Source: CAZVFX01 sp964626565
GTDB lineage: Bacteria; Myxococcota_A; UBA9042; CAIXZC01
Assembly (NCBI GenBank): GCA_964626565.1
Contig: CAZVFX010000027.1
Coordinates: 1-64,000 of the forward strand
Direction: 5' to 3'
DNA length: 64,000 nt
The translations under genes were made by a program, and so were the position numbers. The notes beneath the pieces are model-generated. The model was not told the origin of the DNA. It searched no databases and saw only the letters and a program-made list of their open reading frames with translations. Below are positions 55,726 to 64,000 of this stretch, one piece after another (the stretch's first letter is position 1; each line of letters opens with the position of its first letter).

Positions 55726-57601
55726 GACCAAGGGCGAAGGTTGCCATCAATAGGAGGACGAGGATCCATAGAGCAGAGGGAACGGGATGGCAATTAGCCA
55801 GCCCGCATCCGCCGGAGAACTCGCCCCCGGGGCCGCTCCCCGCGTCCCCGAGAAATACGCATTTGCCCCACTTGTAGTTCTGGCCCGGAGGGCAGATTCC
55901 GCCGATTAGGGTTCCGTCGCTACCTGCGGCGTCGGAGCCGCCGTGGCCGGTAGTCTCGGCGACGTCGTCCTCCGGGGGTTGCGACACCAGGTCGTCTGTT
56001 GCCGCGGGCCCGGCATCGGCGTCGCCGTCGGGCACGTCACCGGAAGAGCATTTTCCGTCTTCGCACTCTTCGCCAAACCCGCACGCTCCACAGTTGCCCT
56101 CACACCCGTCATCGCCACAGTCTTTGTCCTCACAGTCGGGCTGGCACTGAGGCTCAACGCACTGACCAGCCGCGCAGTTGAGCCCGGGGGGGCAATCTCC
56201 GCAGCTTCCTTCACAGCTATCGTCCCCGCAAGCCTTACCGATGCAATCGGGAACGCACGGTCCCGGCTGGCACTTGAATGCCACACACTCGTATCCTTCG
56301 GGGCACTCTCCGCAGCTTCCGTCACAACCGTCGGAGCCGCACTGCTTTTCGTTGCAGTCGGACTGACACGGAGGCTCGCAAAGCCCATCCTCCTCGCAGG
56401 TGAAGTCGGGAGGACAGGTGCCGCAGGTTCCTTCACACTGGTCGTCTCCGCACTGCTTGCCGTCGCACTGCGGTACGCAATCCTGTTGGCACAGCCCGTC
56501 CTCGTCGCACGTAAACCCGGGCGGGCATTCGCCGCATGAACCATCGCATCCGTCCCCGCCGCACTGTTTGCCGGTGCAATCGGGCGAGCAGATCGGAATG
56601 CAGTGGAAATTGGTGCACTTGAAGCCGTCCTGGCAACTGCCGCATGTGCCGCCGCAGCCGTCTTCGCCACACTGCTTGTCCTGACAGTCAGGGGCGCATT
56701 GACACACCCCGTTGATGCAAGCAAAGCCGGCGAAGCATTGGCCGCAGCTACCGCCGCAGCCGTCGTCGCCGCAGTTCTTGCCGCCGCACAGGGGCAGGCA
56801 CACGCACTGCCCGTTGGAGCAGGCGTCCTGAGGCCCGGGGCAGTCGCCGCAACTGCCGCCGCAGCCGTCCGGCCCGCACTGTTTGCCACCACAGTTGGGC
56901 TCGCACGCGCAGTGCCCGGCCGCGTCGCACGTGAACCCGAATACACAAGCGCCGCACTGGCCGCCGCAACCGTCGGGCCCACACTCCTTCCCGGCACAAT
57001 CGGGTGTGCATCCGCAGTCTCCCCCACACTGGTCCTCGCACTCGCCGGTGCAAATGGAATCCCACTGGTGTTTGCAACAGTAGTCGTCCATTTCGCACAC
57101 ACAAAGCTCGCAGTCACACCCCATGCATCCCGGGGTGTCCGACTTCTCGCACCCGGTTTCGCTTCCGCAACCGTCACAGTCTTCCTTGCACTCCTTGACG
57201 CACAAAGAGTCCCAGTGGTTGTCGCAACAATAGTCGTCCATGTCGCAGACGCACTCTTCGCACGGGCAGCCGCAACAGGTGGGCATATCAGTTGGCAGAC
57301 AGCCCCCCTTTATGCAGGAGTAGGGGGCGTTGCAGGTAGGGTCGGGGATCGGTTCCGCACCGCAATCGTAGAAGCTCTCTTCTGCCTTCCAGCCGCAGTT
57401 CGGGTTGAGTTCTCCGCAGTCCAACTCACAGGTGACGCCGTTCTCGCACCAGCGTACCTTGTCGTCCTGGCTGCAGCAGCCGGCGAAGGTGTAGCCGGAG
57501 CACGAGTCGAGGACTTGTGCGCCGGCCGCACATTGGGCCCAGGCCGGTGCGGCAGAGAATATCGTCAACAAGAATATGCCCACTGCCACCCTGCCTGCCA
57601 T
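55700..57601 (-). CDS. secreted Cys-rich repeat protein with MYXO-CTERM-like tail
   Basis: The 633-residue protein has a signal peptide (MAGRVAVGIFLLTIFSAAPAWAQ). Two segments of WDSLCVKECKEDC / WDSICTGECEDQC type follow, then about eleven tandem repeats like CGPDGCGGQCGACVFGFTC. An acidic stretch leads to SGGCGLANCHP, a hydrophobic helix and Arg residues, matching a MYXO-CTERM sorting tail. It is probably a disulfide-bonded surface or adhesin protein. It is divergent from the large MopE-like gene. Confidence 0.8.
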   Translation of the reverse strand: MAGRVAVGIFLLTIFSAAPAWAQCAAGAQVLDSCSGYTFAGCCSQDDKVRWCENGVTCELDCGELNPNCGWKAEESFYDCGAEPIPDPTCNAPYSCIKGGCLPTDMPTCCGCPCEECVCDMDDYCCDNHWDSLCVKECKEDCDGCGSETGCEKSDTPGCMGCDCELCVCEMDDYCCKHQWDSICTGECEDQCGGDCGCTPDCAGKECGPDGCGGQCGACVFGFTCDAAGHCACEPNCGGKQCGPDGCGGSCGDCPGPQDACSNGQCVCLPLCGGKNCGDDGCGGSCGQCFAGFACINGVCQCAPDCQDKQCGEDGCGGTCGSCQDGFKCTNFHCIPICSPDCTGKQCGGDGCDGSCGECPPGFTCDEDGLCQQDCVPQCDGKQCGDDQCEGTCGTCPPDFTCEEDGLCEPPCQSDCNEKQCGSDGCDGSCGECPEGYECVAFKCQPGPCVPDCIGKACGDDSCEGSCGDCPPGLNCAAGQCVEPQCQPDCEDKDCGDDGCEGNCGACGFGEECEDGKCSSGDVPDGDADAGPAATDDLVSQPPEDDVAETTGHGGSDAAGSDGTLIGGICPPGQNYKWGKCVFLGDAGSGPGGEFSGGCGLANCHPVPSALWILVLLLMATFALGHARRRLPR

Positions 57602-57675
57602 CGATTCCTCCGCCTCTCCTGACCGGGTCCATTATAACAACGGAGACGCTCCGGCACAACGCTCGCCTGTAGTGC

Positions 57676-57710
57676 TTGTGCTACGTAATATTACGAAGTA
57701 GAATTACGTA
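57676..57710 (+). promoter_or_regulatory. promoter with an overlapping palindromic operator for the 1426-residue MopE-like gene
   Basis: TTGTGC (57676-57681) and TAGAAT (57699-57704) are 17 bases apart. The spacer contains a perfect 12-bp palindrome CGTAATATTACG (57684-57695). A further inverted pair TACGTAAT (57682-57689) and ATTACGTA (57703-57710) spans the -10 box. A repressor site is the likely reading. Confidence 0.5.
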
Positions 57711-57731
57711 CAAAAAGGGAGGGAGGGTGTC

Positions 57732-60700
57732 ATGAGTCGTCTGAAGACACGAGTGTGGCCGCTGGTGCTGGTTGTTGTTTTATGCGTAGGCTGCGGGGCT
57801 GATGCTGGTGGCCCGACCATCGAAAAAGACCAGGTACTCGTTGACTTTGGGGGTGCGGACGAAGTTTCATCGCCGGCCGAAGTTGTTGGCGATCTGCCCG
57901 TGCCGAGTGAGATTGTCGATTGGTCGTTGGGAGATTCTGCCGTGGAACTGTCGGAGGGAGTATTCGACCTCATGGAGCAGGGCGGATTCGGCTGGCCCTG
58001 CCAGGACGGTTCCGACTGCTTGTCGGGTTATTGCATCGAGACGCTGGAAGGAAATGCCTGCACCATCGGCTGTGTCGAAGACTGTCCCCAGGACTGGTCC
58101 TGCGTCCAGGACCTGTCGGTTCTGCCGGATATGGTCTACATCTGTGTGCCCGGCAACACCAGGCTGTGCGTGCCCTGCACAACCCACGACATCTGCAACC
58201 CCCCGGGGCTGGAGTTGGGCCACCGGTGCGTGTCGTATGGGGCGGACGGCAATTTCTGCGGCGCCAACTGCGGGGCCGACGCGGACTGTCCCGAAGGGTA
58301 TTCATGCGCGGATGCAAACCTGTCCAATGGTGGCACCGACTCGCAGTGCGTAATAGATGAGTTCGGCTGCTCATGCTCAATCCTGGCCACCAATCTCGGC
58401 GCCTCCACCGAGTGCTACGAAGCCAACGCCAAGGGAACTTGTTTTGGAGAACGTACCTGCGATCAGGATGGCCTCACCGAGTGCGACGCACCGACTCCGC
58501 AGGAAGAATCCTGCAACGGCGAGGACGACGATTGTGACGGCGAGGTTGATGAGGGCCTGGGCGTCACCCAGTGCGGAGAAGGCCTCTGCGCCCACGAGGT
58601 CGAGAACTGCGTCCAGGGTCTGTCCCAGGAATGCGACCCCCTGGAAGGCGCGTTGCCGGAAGTCTGCAACGGCCTGGATGACAACTGCGATGGGGGCACC
58701 GATGAAGGCTTCCTTGACAGCAACGGTGACGGAGTCGCCGATTGCATGACCGAAGACGACGACATGGATGAGGTGGTGGACGGATTGGATAATTGTCCCC
58801 TCGACTACAACCCCGATCAGGCTGACTTCGACCTGGACACTGTGGGAGATGCTTGTGACCCGGATGACGACAACGACCTGTCGTCGGACGACGAGGACTG
58901 CGACCCATTCAACCACGCGATCTATCCGGGGGCCGAAGAAAGCTGCAACGGCCTGGATGACGACTGCAACGCCGAAGTGGACGAAGGCCTGGGGCAGACC
59001 GCCTGCGGCCTTGGGGAATGCCTGCACACCGTTGACAACTGCGCCGACGGTGAACTGCAGGTTTGCGATCCTCTGGCAGGGGTCGGCATGGAAGAGTGCG
59101 ACGGACTTGATAACGACTGCGACGGCGAAGTAGACCAGGCCTTTGATGACACCGACGGGGATGGCCAGGCCGATTGTGTGGACGACGATGACGATGGAGA
59201 CAATGTGCCTGACGAGGTTGATAATTGTCCCCTCGTAGTCAATGCGGACCAGCTTGATTCCGACGGAGACGGCCACGGGGACGCATGTGACTTTGGTTGC
59301 TACCTCGAAGCGTCGGACCTGTGGGACCTGGACTGCGATGATGTGCCCGACGGTCTGGACAACTGCCCGGACCAGGCCAATACCGACCAGGCCGATAGTG
59401 ACGGGGATGGCGCCGGAGATACTTGCGACGGTGACGATGACAACGACGGCGTTCCTGACCAACTGGATAACTGCCCGCTGGTGGAGAATCCGGGGCAACT
59501 GGACAGTGATGGCGACGGAATGGGGGACGCCTGCGACGGTGACCTGGACGGCGATGGCATTGACGATGTGGCGGACAATTGCGTGACGGTGCAGAATGCC
59601 GGGCAGGCCGATTTCGACCTGGATGGTGCGGGGGACGCCTGCGACGACGATGACGACAATGACGGTGAACACGACCTCATCGATTGCGCACCCTTCGACC
59701 CGGATGTTTCTCACCTGGCCCAGGAGCAGTGCAACGGTCTGGACGACGACTGCGATGGCGAAATTGACGAGAAAGGGGCTGACGGGTGTGAGACCTGGTT
59801 CGTCGACCTCGACCAGGACGGTTTCGGTTCCGAGTTTCTGTCCAAATGCCTGTGCGGGCCGGAAGAACTGTACACCACCCAGGATACCGGCGACTGCGCT
59901 CCCCTGGATTTCGACATTTTCCCCGGTGCGCAGGAGTTGTGCAACGGCAAGGATGACGACTGTGACGGCACCGCAGACGGTGAGTTTCCGGACCTCGATG
60001 AGGACGGGAAAGCGGACTGCGTAGATCCGGACGACGATGGCGATGGGGTGCCTGACGACGCTGACAACTGCCCCGCAGTAGCGAACGCGTCCCAGGCCGA
60101 CTTTGACGGCGACGGCATGGGAAATGAGTGCGACCCCGACGATGACCAGGACGGCGCCCCTGACGAAGCCGATTGCGCGCCGTTCGACGACACGTCCTAC
60201 CCTGGGGCGGACGAACTGTGTGACGGCAAAGACAACGACTGCGATGGCCCGAAAGACGAGGAGTTGGGGTCTACCACCTGCGGGCTGGGAGAGTGCGAGC
60301 ATACTATCGAAAACTGTGTGGGTGGAATACCCCAACTTTGCGACCCCATGGAAGGGTCTGTCCCCGAAATCTGCGATGGCAAAGACCAGGACTGCAACGG
60401 CGAAATTGACGATGGACTGGGTACCACTGCCTGCGGCCTGGGCGAATGTGAGCACTCAATTCCAAATTGCGCCGGTGGACTACCTCAGGTTTGCGACCCC
60501 ATGGAAGGGTCTGTCCCCGAAATTTGTGACGGCAAGGACAACGATTGCGAAGGTGACGTTGACGAAGACCTGGGCAATACGACCTGCGGTCTTGGAATCT
60601 GCGAGCACACGATTGTCAACTGTGTTGGCGGCGTCCCACAGATCTGTGACCCCATGGCCGGTTCTCAGCCCGAACAGTGCGATCTCCTGGACAACGACTG

Positions 60701-62012
60701 TGACGGCGAGATCGATGCCGAAGACGCTGATCTGCTACGGCCGCCCTGCGAGAAGCAGGCGGGCGCGTGCGAAGGTGCGCTGAAGCCGGCGCCGTTGTGC
60801 GACACCGGGGATTGGCTGCCATGCGACGCTGCGGCTTATGTCGCCAACGACGACTCCTTCGAGGCGGAGGAGGCAACCTGCGACGGCCTGGACAACGACT
60901 GTGATCTGGAAGTCGACGAAGATATGGGAACCGTCACCTGCGGTCTGGGAATCTGCGAGCACACCGTGGATAGTTGCGTCGGTGGAATCCCTCAAGTCTG
61001 CGACCCATTGGCGGGTGTTGGTGTAGAAATATGCGATGGCCTGGACAATAACTGCGATGGAGTTGTGGATGACTCCTGGTCGTTCGAAATCACCGAGGTC
61101 GGCTGCAAATACGTCAACGTGAAGAATATCGGGAACGAGAATCTTGCCACCTTCGACGTCTCTGTTGACGGCGACCCCGTGGGCGTGACCCTGCCTCAGG
61201 GCGAATTGGCGCCAGGGGCCTCCTGGAAACTCGACCTGGCCTACATCCTTGATGGCGCCCAGGAGCTTTCGGTGGCGTCGGACTGCATTACAGTTGAGCA
61301 AGATGTTGAACTTGAGTGCAAGGTACGTATCGGGTTTGCCGAGTACGGAGACAAAGGAGGCGACCTGTTGGCGGTTATCCGGTCCATCAACGCCCAGGGC
61401 GCAGCCTTTGAGGCAGCCACCGGGCTGGGGCTTCATACTCCAACCAATCCGGCGGGCCACTGCGACCTTAGCTATTCCCAACACTTCACCGTGGTTGAAA
61501 ACGAGGACCTCTCCGAACTGGACATGCTCTACTACCATGCGCATAGCGGCTTTACACTCTCCACTGCAGTCCAGCAGAAGCTTTTTGACTTTGTGAACAA
61601 GGGCGGCGTGCTCATTTTTGATGACTGCGGCGGAGCAAACGTGGTGGACCTGAACGCCGTGTTCGGCGTCCACGTCGGTCTCAATGGTAACACCAGCGGG
61701 GCAGTGAGCTTCCTGCTCGACTCAGACATCTACAAGTTCCCATTCTCCTTCACCGAGGCGGAGTTCTCCGCCACCGGTTCCTGGAGCGAGGGGGGACAGA
61801 CCGGTCACTCCGGCGGTATCGTGCCTATCGTGCATCGCGGCGGCTCAGCTTATCTGTCCGGCAAGAAGATCGGGCACGGTTGGCTCGCGATCGTGGGCGG
61901 TGACTGGGGTTGCGTCATGAACTGCGGCTGCACCCAGGGCAGCGCCCCGGGCCACCAGCTACTGCTCAACTTCGCCTGGATCGGCTCCGGTCGAGGCAAG
62001 CTGATCAACTAG
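57732..62012 (+). CDS. giant MopE-like lipoprotein with thrombospondin-3 repeats and a C-terminal amidotransferase-like domain
   Basis: The 1426-residue lipoprotein has a lipobox near Cys21 (VVLCVGC). It carries about 12 CDGLDNDCDGEVDE-type repeats and several acidic DNCPLVENPGQLDSDGDGMGD-type thrombospondin-3 repeats that should bind calcium. The C-terminal 270 residues differ from the other MopE-like proteins. One part resembles a Rossmann/amidotransferase-like fold (SELDMLYYHAHSGF, then FVNKGGVLIFDDCGG). A surface adhesin or metal binder is likely. The ribosome site GGGAGGGAGGG precedes the ATG. Confidence 0.8.
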   Translation: MSRLKTRVWPLVLVVVLCVGCGADAGGPTIEKDQVLVDFGGADEVSSPAEVVGDLPVPSEIVDWSLGDSAVELSEGVFDLMEQGGFGWPCQDGSDCLSGYCIETLEGNACTIGCVEDCPQDWSCVQDLSVLPDMVYICVPGNTRLCVPCTTHDICNPPGLELGHRCVSYGADGNFCGANCGADADCPEGYSCADANLSNGGTDSQCVIDEFGCSCSILATNLGASTECYEANAKGTCFGERTCDQDGLTECDAPTPQEESCNGEDDDCDGEVDEGLGVTQCGEGLCAHEVENCVQGLSQECDPLEGALPEVCNGLDDNCDGGTDEGFLDSNGDGVADCMTEDDDMDEVVDGLDNCPLDYNPDQADFDLDTVGDACDPDDDNDLSSDDEDCDPFNHAIYPGAEESCNGLDDDCNAEVDEGLGQTACGLGECLHTVDNCADGELQVCDPLAGVGMEECDGLDNDCDGEVDQAFDDTDGDGQADCVDDDDDGDNVPDEVDNCPLVVNADQLDSDGDGHGDACDFGCYLEASDLWDLDCDDVPDGLDNCPDQANTDQADSDGDGAGDTCDGDDDNDGVPDQLDNCPLVENPGQLDSDGDGMGDACDGDLDGDGIDDVADNCVTVQNAGQADFDLDGAGDACDDDDDNDGEHDLIDCAPFDPDVSHLAQEQCNGLDDDCDGEIDEKGADGCETWFVDLDQDGFGSEFLSKCLCGPEELYTTQDTGDCAPLDFDIFPGAQELCNGKDDDCDGTADGEFPDLDEDGKADCVDPDDDGDGVPDDADNCPAVANASQADFDGDGMGNECDPDDDQDGAPDEADCAPFDDTSYPGADELCDGKDNDCDGPKDEELGSTTCGLGECEHTIENCVGGIPQLCDPMEGSVPEICDGKDQDCNGEIDDGLGTTACGLGECEHSIPNCAGGLPQVCDPMEGSVPEICDGKDNDCEGDVDEDLGNTTCGLGICEHTIVNCVGGVPQICDPMAGSQPEQCDLLDNDCDGEIDAEDADLLRPPCEKQAGACEGALKPAPLCDTGDWLPCDAAAYVANDDSFEAEEATCDGLDNDCDLEVDEDMGTVTCGLGICEHTVDSCVGGIPQVCDPLAGVGVEICDGLDNNCDGVVDDSWSFEITEVGCKYVNVKNIGNENLATFDVSVDGDPVGVTLPQGELAPGASWKLDLAYILDGAQELSVASDCITVEQDVELECKVRIGFAEYGDKGGDLLAVIRSINAQGAAFEAATGLGLHTPTNPAGHCDLSYSQHFTVVENEDLSELDMLYYHAHSGFTLSTAVQQKLFDFVNKGGVLIFDDCGGANVVDLNAVFGVHVGLNGNTSGAVSFLLDSDIYKFPFSFTEAEFSATGSWSEGGQTGHSGGIVPIVHRGGSAYLSGKKIGHGWLAIVGGDWGCVMNCGCTQGSAPGHQLLLNFAWIGSGRGKLIN

Positions 62013-62103
62013 CCCTTTCCCTCCGCCGGCAATCTCCAATTGCGGGTCTGTCCCCTTTCGACTAACATGACCCTGCGTGTAATACCAATGACGGAGCCCG
62101 ACC

Positions 62104-62523
62104 ATGAGAACCGTGAGCACCTCCCCCCCTTCGTTCCCCGACGCCGCGGTCAACGAACCACTCAACGTGGCCCAAAACGAGCGGTGGCAGGTGTTGTGCG
62201 GAGACGAAGGGCGCTGGCGCTCAGGGGTCTATTCGCCTCCGGAGTCATCACGTGAAGAGGTGGTTGAGCTGGAGTGGCATAACTGCCCGGAATTGTTTTT
62301 GTTGCTCTCGGGGCGGCTCGTGCTCGTGCTGTGTGAGAGAGGGGTCGTGAGGGAGCTGGAACTTGCGCCGGGAGAGCCGGTGCTGGTTACTGCTCCGCAC
62401 AGCGGTTTCTGTCCGGATGGACCTCACGGCGGAGCTGCGTTTGTAGTAGAAAGGGACGAATTCAAAACGGTATACAGGTCGGTTGAGGATTGGGAGGCCG
62501 TCCAACTTGCCGAAACCTCGTAG
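62104..62523 (+). CDS. small cupin-like protein
   Basis: The 139-residue protein has a cupin-like core: VVELEWHNCPELFLLLSGRLVLVL, then LAPGEPVLVTAPHSGFCP. The first metal motif lacks the usual His-x-His, so metal binding is uncertain. No signal peptide. It lies between two MopE-like lipoprotein genes, 91 bases after one and 20 bases before the other. Its role there is unknown. Confidence 0.65.
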   Translation: MRTVSTSPPSFPDAAVNEPLNVAQNERWQVLCGDEGRWRSGVYSPPESSREEVVELEWHNCPELFLLLSGRLVLVLCERGVVRELELAPGEPVLVTAPHSGFCPDGPHGGAAFVVERDEFKTVYRSVEDWEAVQLAETS

Positions 62524-62543
62524 GTTTGAACAGGGAGAACCAG

Positions 62544-64000
62544 ATGAATTTCTTGAGACTCTTATGCGCTTGCGCGGTCGTGTTGTCTGCTCTGGCTTGC
62601 GGAAGCGAGGGGACCGACGAGTTGTCGGACACCGGATTCGACGCGCAGGCTGAGGATTCGCGATTGGTCATAGACGCCGTGGCTGGTGAGGTCGGAAGCC
62701 GGGAAGAGACGGTCTTGTGGCCGGAGATACCGTCTGAAGTGGGAGCCGAGATCTGGGACATTGCTCTGAAGGACGTGGTGTGGCAGCCCGGGCCCGGAGA
62801 AGCCGGTTATCCCTGCGCCGCCAATTCCGACTGCAATGAAGGTTATTGCATCCAGACGGGAGACGGTTTGAAGTGCTCTCAGACGTGCGAAGAAGAGTGC
62901 CCATTCGATTGGCACTGCCTCCTCTATACCCCCAGCCTCCCCGACCAGGTCTACATTTGCCTACCTGCTTTTGTCGACCTTTGTAAGCCCTGCAACGCGA
63001 ATACCGACTGTTGGACCAACGAGGTCGATGGGGGGCAGGCGTGCGTCAGTTATGGCGCCGCGGGGAACTTCTGCGGCGGTCCCTGTGAGGAGCATGAAGA
63101 TTGCCCGGACGCATATGCCTGCACCGTGAGCGAGGATGTATCCGGGGAGAGCGTCAGCCAGTGCGCCCTTAGCGGGGGGGAATGCCACTGTGCGCAGTGG
63201 TACATTGACGACGCGGCCACAACGGGTTGCTTCGCCGAAAACGAGTTTGGCAAGTGCTTCGGAGAGCGGAAGTGCATGGCAGGTGGGCTCACCGATTGTT
63301 CAGCCGCGGTTCCTTCTGCGGAGACGTGTGACGGTCTCGACGAGGATTGTGACGGTCAGGTCGACGAGGACACGGGCGGCGAGGCCTGCTTCGTGACCAA
63401 CCAGTTCGGGTCGTGCCCGGGCTCCTTCGAGTGCCACGATGGAAAGCTGGAATGCGTGGGGACAGACCCCCATGCGGAAACCTGCGATGGAGAAGACAAC
63501 GACTGCGACGGTCTCATCGATGAAGGCTTTGAGGATACCGACAGCGACGGCATTGCCGATTGCCTCGAGTCGGATATCGACGGCGACGGGCTCCCCGACG
63601 TCCAAGACAACTGCCCCGCCGATTTCAACCCCGCGCAGGAGGACTTTGACCTCGACAATTTCGGTGACAAGTGCGATGTGGACGATGATGGCGACGGTAC
63701 TGCGGACAAAGACGACTGTGCTCCCTTCGACGCGGAAGTTCACGTGGGTGCCGAGGAACTGTGCGACGGCAAGGACAACAACTGCAATTTCGTCGTGGAT
63801 GAGGCCTACGTCGACAGCGACTACGACGGCTACAAAGACTGTATAGACAGCGACGACGATAATGATGGAACCGATGATGCGATCGACTGCGCTCCCCTGG
63901 ACCCGCTGACCTATCCGTCGGCAGCGGAATTGTGCGACGGCGAGGACAACGACTGCGACAACTCCGTCGATGAGGGTTACGACGACGCCGACGGCGACGG
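62544..64000 (+). CDS. MopE-like lipoprotein, 3' end beyond the window
   Basis: The frame opens at ATG 62544 behind GGGAG and stays open to the last base, so this is the first 485 residues of a longer protein. The lipobox ends at Cys19 (LSALAC). The N-terminal Cys-rich segment (GYPCAANSDCNEGYCIQ) resembles that of the MopE-like lipoproteins at 4685-8344 and 57732-62012. CDGLDEDCDGQVDE-type repeats and one thrombospondin-3 stretch follow. The C-terminal domain is not visible. Together the three form a tandem-like paralog family. Confidence 0.8.
   Translation, partial: MNFLRLLCACAVVLSALACGSEGTDELSDTGFDAQAEDSRLVIDAVAGEVGSREETVLWPEIPSEVGAEIWDIALKDVVWQPGPGEAGYPCAANSDCNEGYCIQTGDGLKCSQTCEEECPFDWHCLLYTPSLPDQVYICLPAFVDLCKPCNANTDCWTNEVDGGQACVSYGAAGNFCGGPCEEHEDCPDAYACTVSEDVSGESVSQCALSGGECHCAQWYIDDAATTGCFAENEFGKCFGERKCMAGGLTDCSAAVPSAETCDGLDEDCDGQVDEDTGGEACFVTNQFGSCPGSFECHDGKLECVGTDPHAETCDGEDNDCDGLIDEGFEDTDSDGIADCLESDIDGDGLPDVQDNCPADFNPAQEDFDLDNFGDKCDVDDDGDGTADKDDCAPFDAEVHVGAEELCDGKDNNCNFVVDEAYVDSDYDGYKDCIDSDDDNDGTDDAIDCAPLDPLTYPSAAELCDGEDNDCDNSVDEGYDDADGD

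Noticed and set aside
58377..60455. A 692-codon open frame opposite the 1426-residue MopE-like gene
   Set aside because: Same repeat-codon shadow. The real gene has a lipobox, ribosome site and promoter.
57732..62012. Tandem DNA repeats or a CRISPR-like array
   Set aside because: The periodic sequence encodes protein repeats with variable codons, without constant repeats and unique spacers.

Overview
The window looks like a G+C-rich chromosome segment from an anaerobic deltaproteobacterium or Myxococcota-like bacterium. Two exported proteins end in MYXO-CTERM-like tails. Several giant lipoproteins carry MopE-type Cys/Asp repeats. The central enzymes are oxygen-sensitive or oxygen-independent types: radical SAM, prenyl-FMN decarboxylase, U32, molybdopterin and CCG iron-sulfur proteins. 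Genes are densely packed on both strands. No gap between genes exceeds about 300 bases, and I saw no rRNA, tRNA, CRISPR array or insertion sequence.

Layout. 1-10.1 kb is cell-surface: a secreted glycoside hydrolase, a von Willebrand A lipoprotein, a MopE-like lipoprotein and an outer-membrane barrel. 10.1-33.9 kb is a metabolic island. It holds an ABC substrate-binding lipoprotein, five U32-superfamily proteins, a cupin, a transglutaminase-like protein, an aryl-CoA/AMP ligase, UbiD, UbiX and an LpdD-like protein. It also holds an ElbB-like protein, an ACMSD-like amidohydrolase, an FAD amine-oxidase-fold protein, MqnA, a natural MqnE-MqnC fusion, MqnD, an ABC ATPase and permease, a HemN-like radical SAM protein and a molybdopterin oxidoreductase. 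33.9-41.2 kb (minus strand) is a selenium region: three more U32 paralogs, a YedF-like protein, a DUF3343 protein, a cysteine desulfurase, a barrel protein and a YdjY-like lipoprotein. 41.4-48.8 kb holds two cobalamin-type radical SAM paralogs flanking selB, then a two-part U32 protein. 48.7-55.7 kb holds membrane proteins, a VTT/CCG iron-sulfur fusion, a nucleotide-transporter-like protein and an RluD-type pseudouridine synthase. 55.7-64 kb returns to Cys-rich surface proteins; the last one runs off the window.

Main discovery candidates. (1) One of six closely related U32 proteins has an in-frame TGA at codon 180. Its paralog encoded at 11143-12312 has a conserved cluster Cys at exactly that residue number. 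A hairpin with a GGU loop follows the TGA, and selB lies in the same window. (2) The barrel gene next to the selenium genes has a second in-frame TGA at codon 25, after a strong ribosome site and a signal peptide, followed by a perfect 7-bp hairpin. (3) Nine U32-type proteins surround futalosine-pathway genes, a UbiD/UbiX set and radical SAM enzymes. Known U32 proteins UbiU/UbiV hydroxylate quinone rings without oxygen. I therefore infer an oxygen-independent pathway that builds or modifies an aromatic, quinone-like molecule, with one selenium-dependent step. (4) A 10-mer, GGTCTGTCCC, occurs at least 17 times in both orientations, in genes and between them. The product of the pathway cannot be told from sequence alone.
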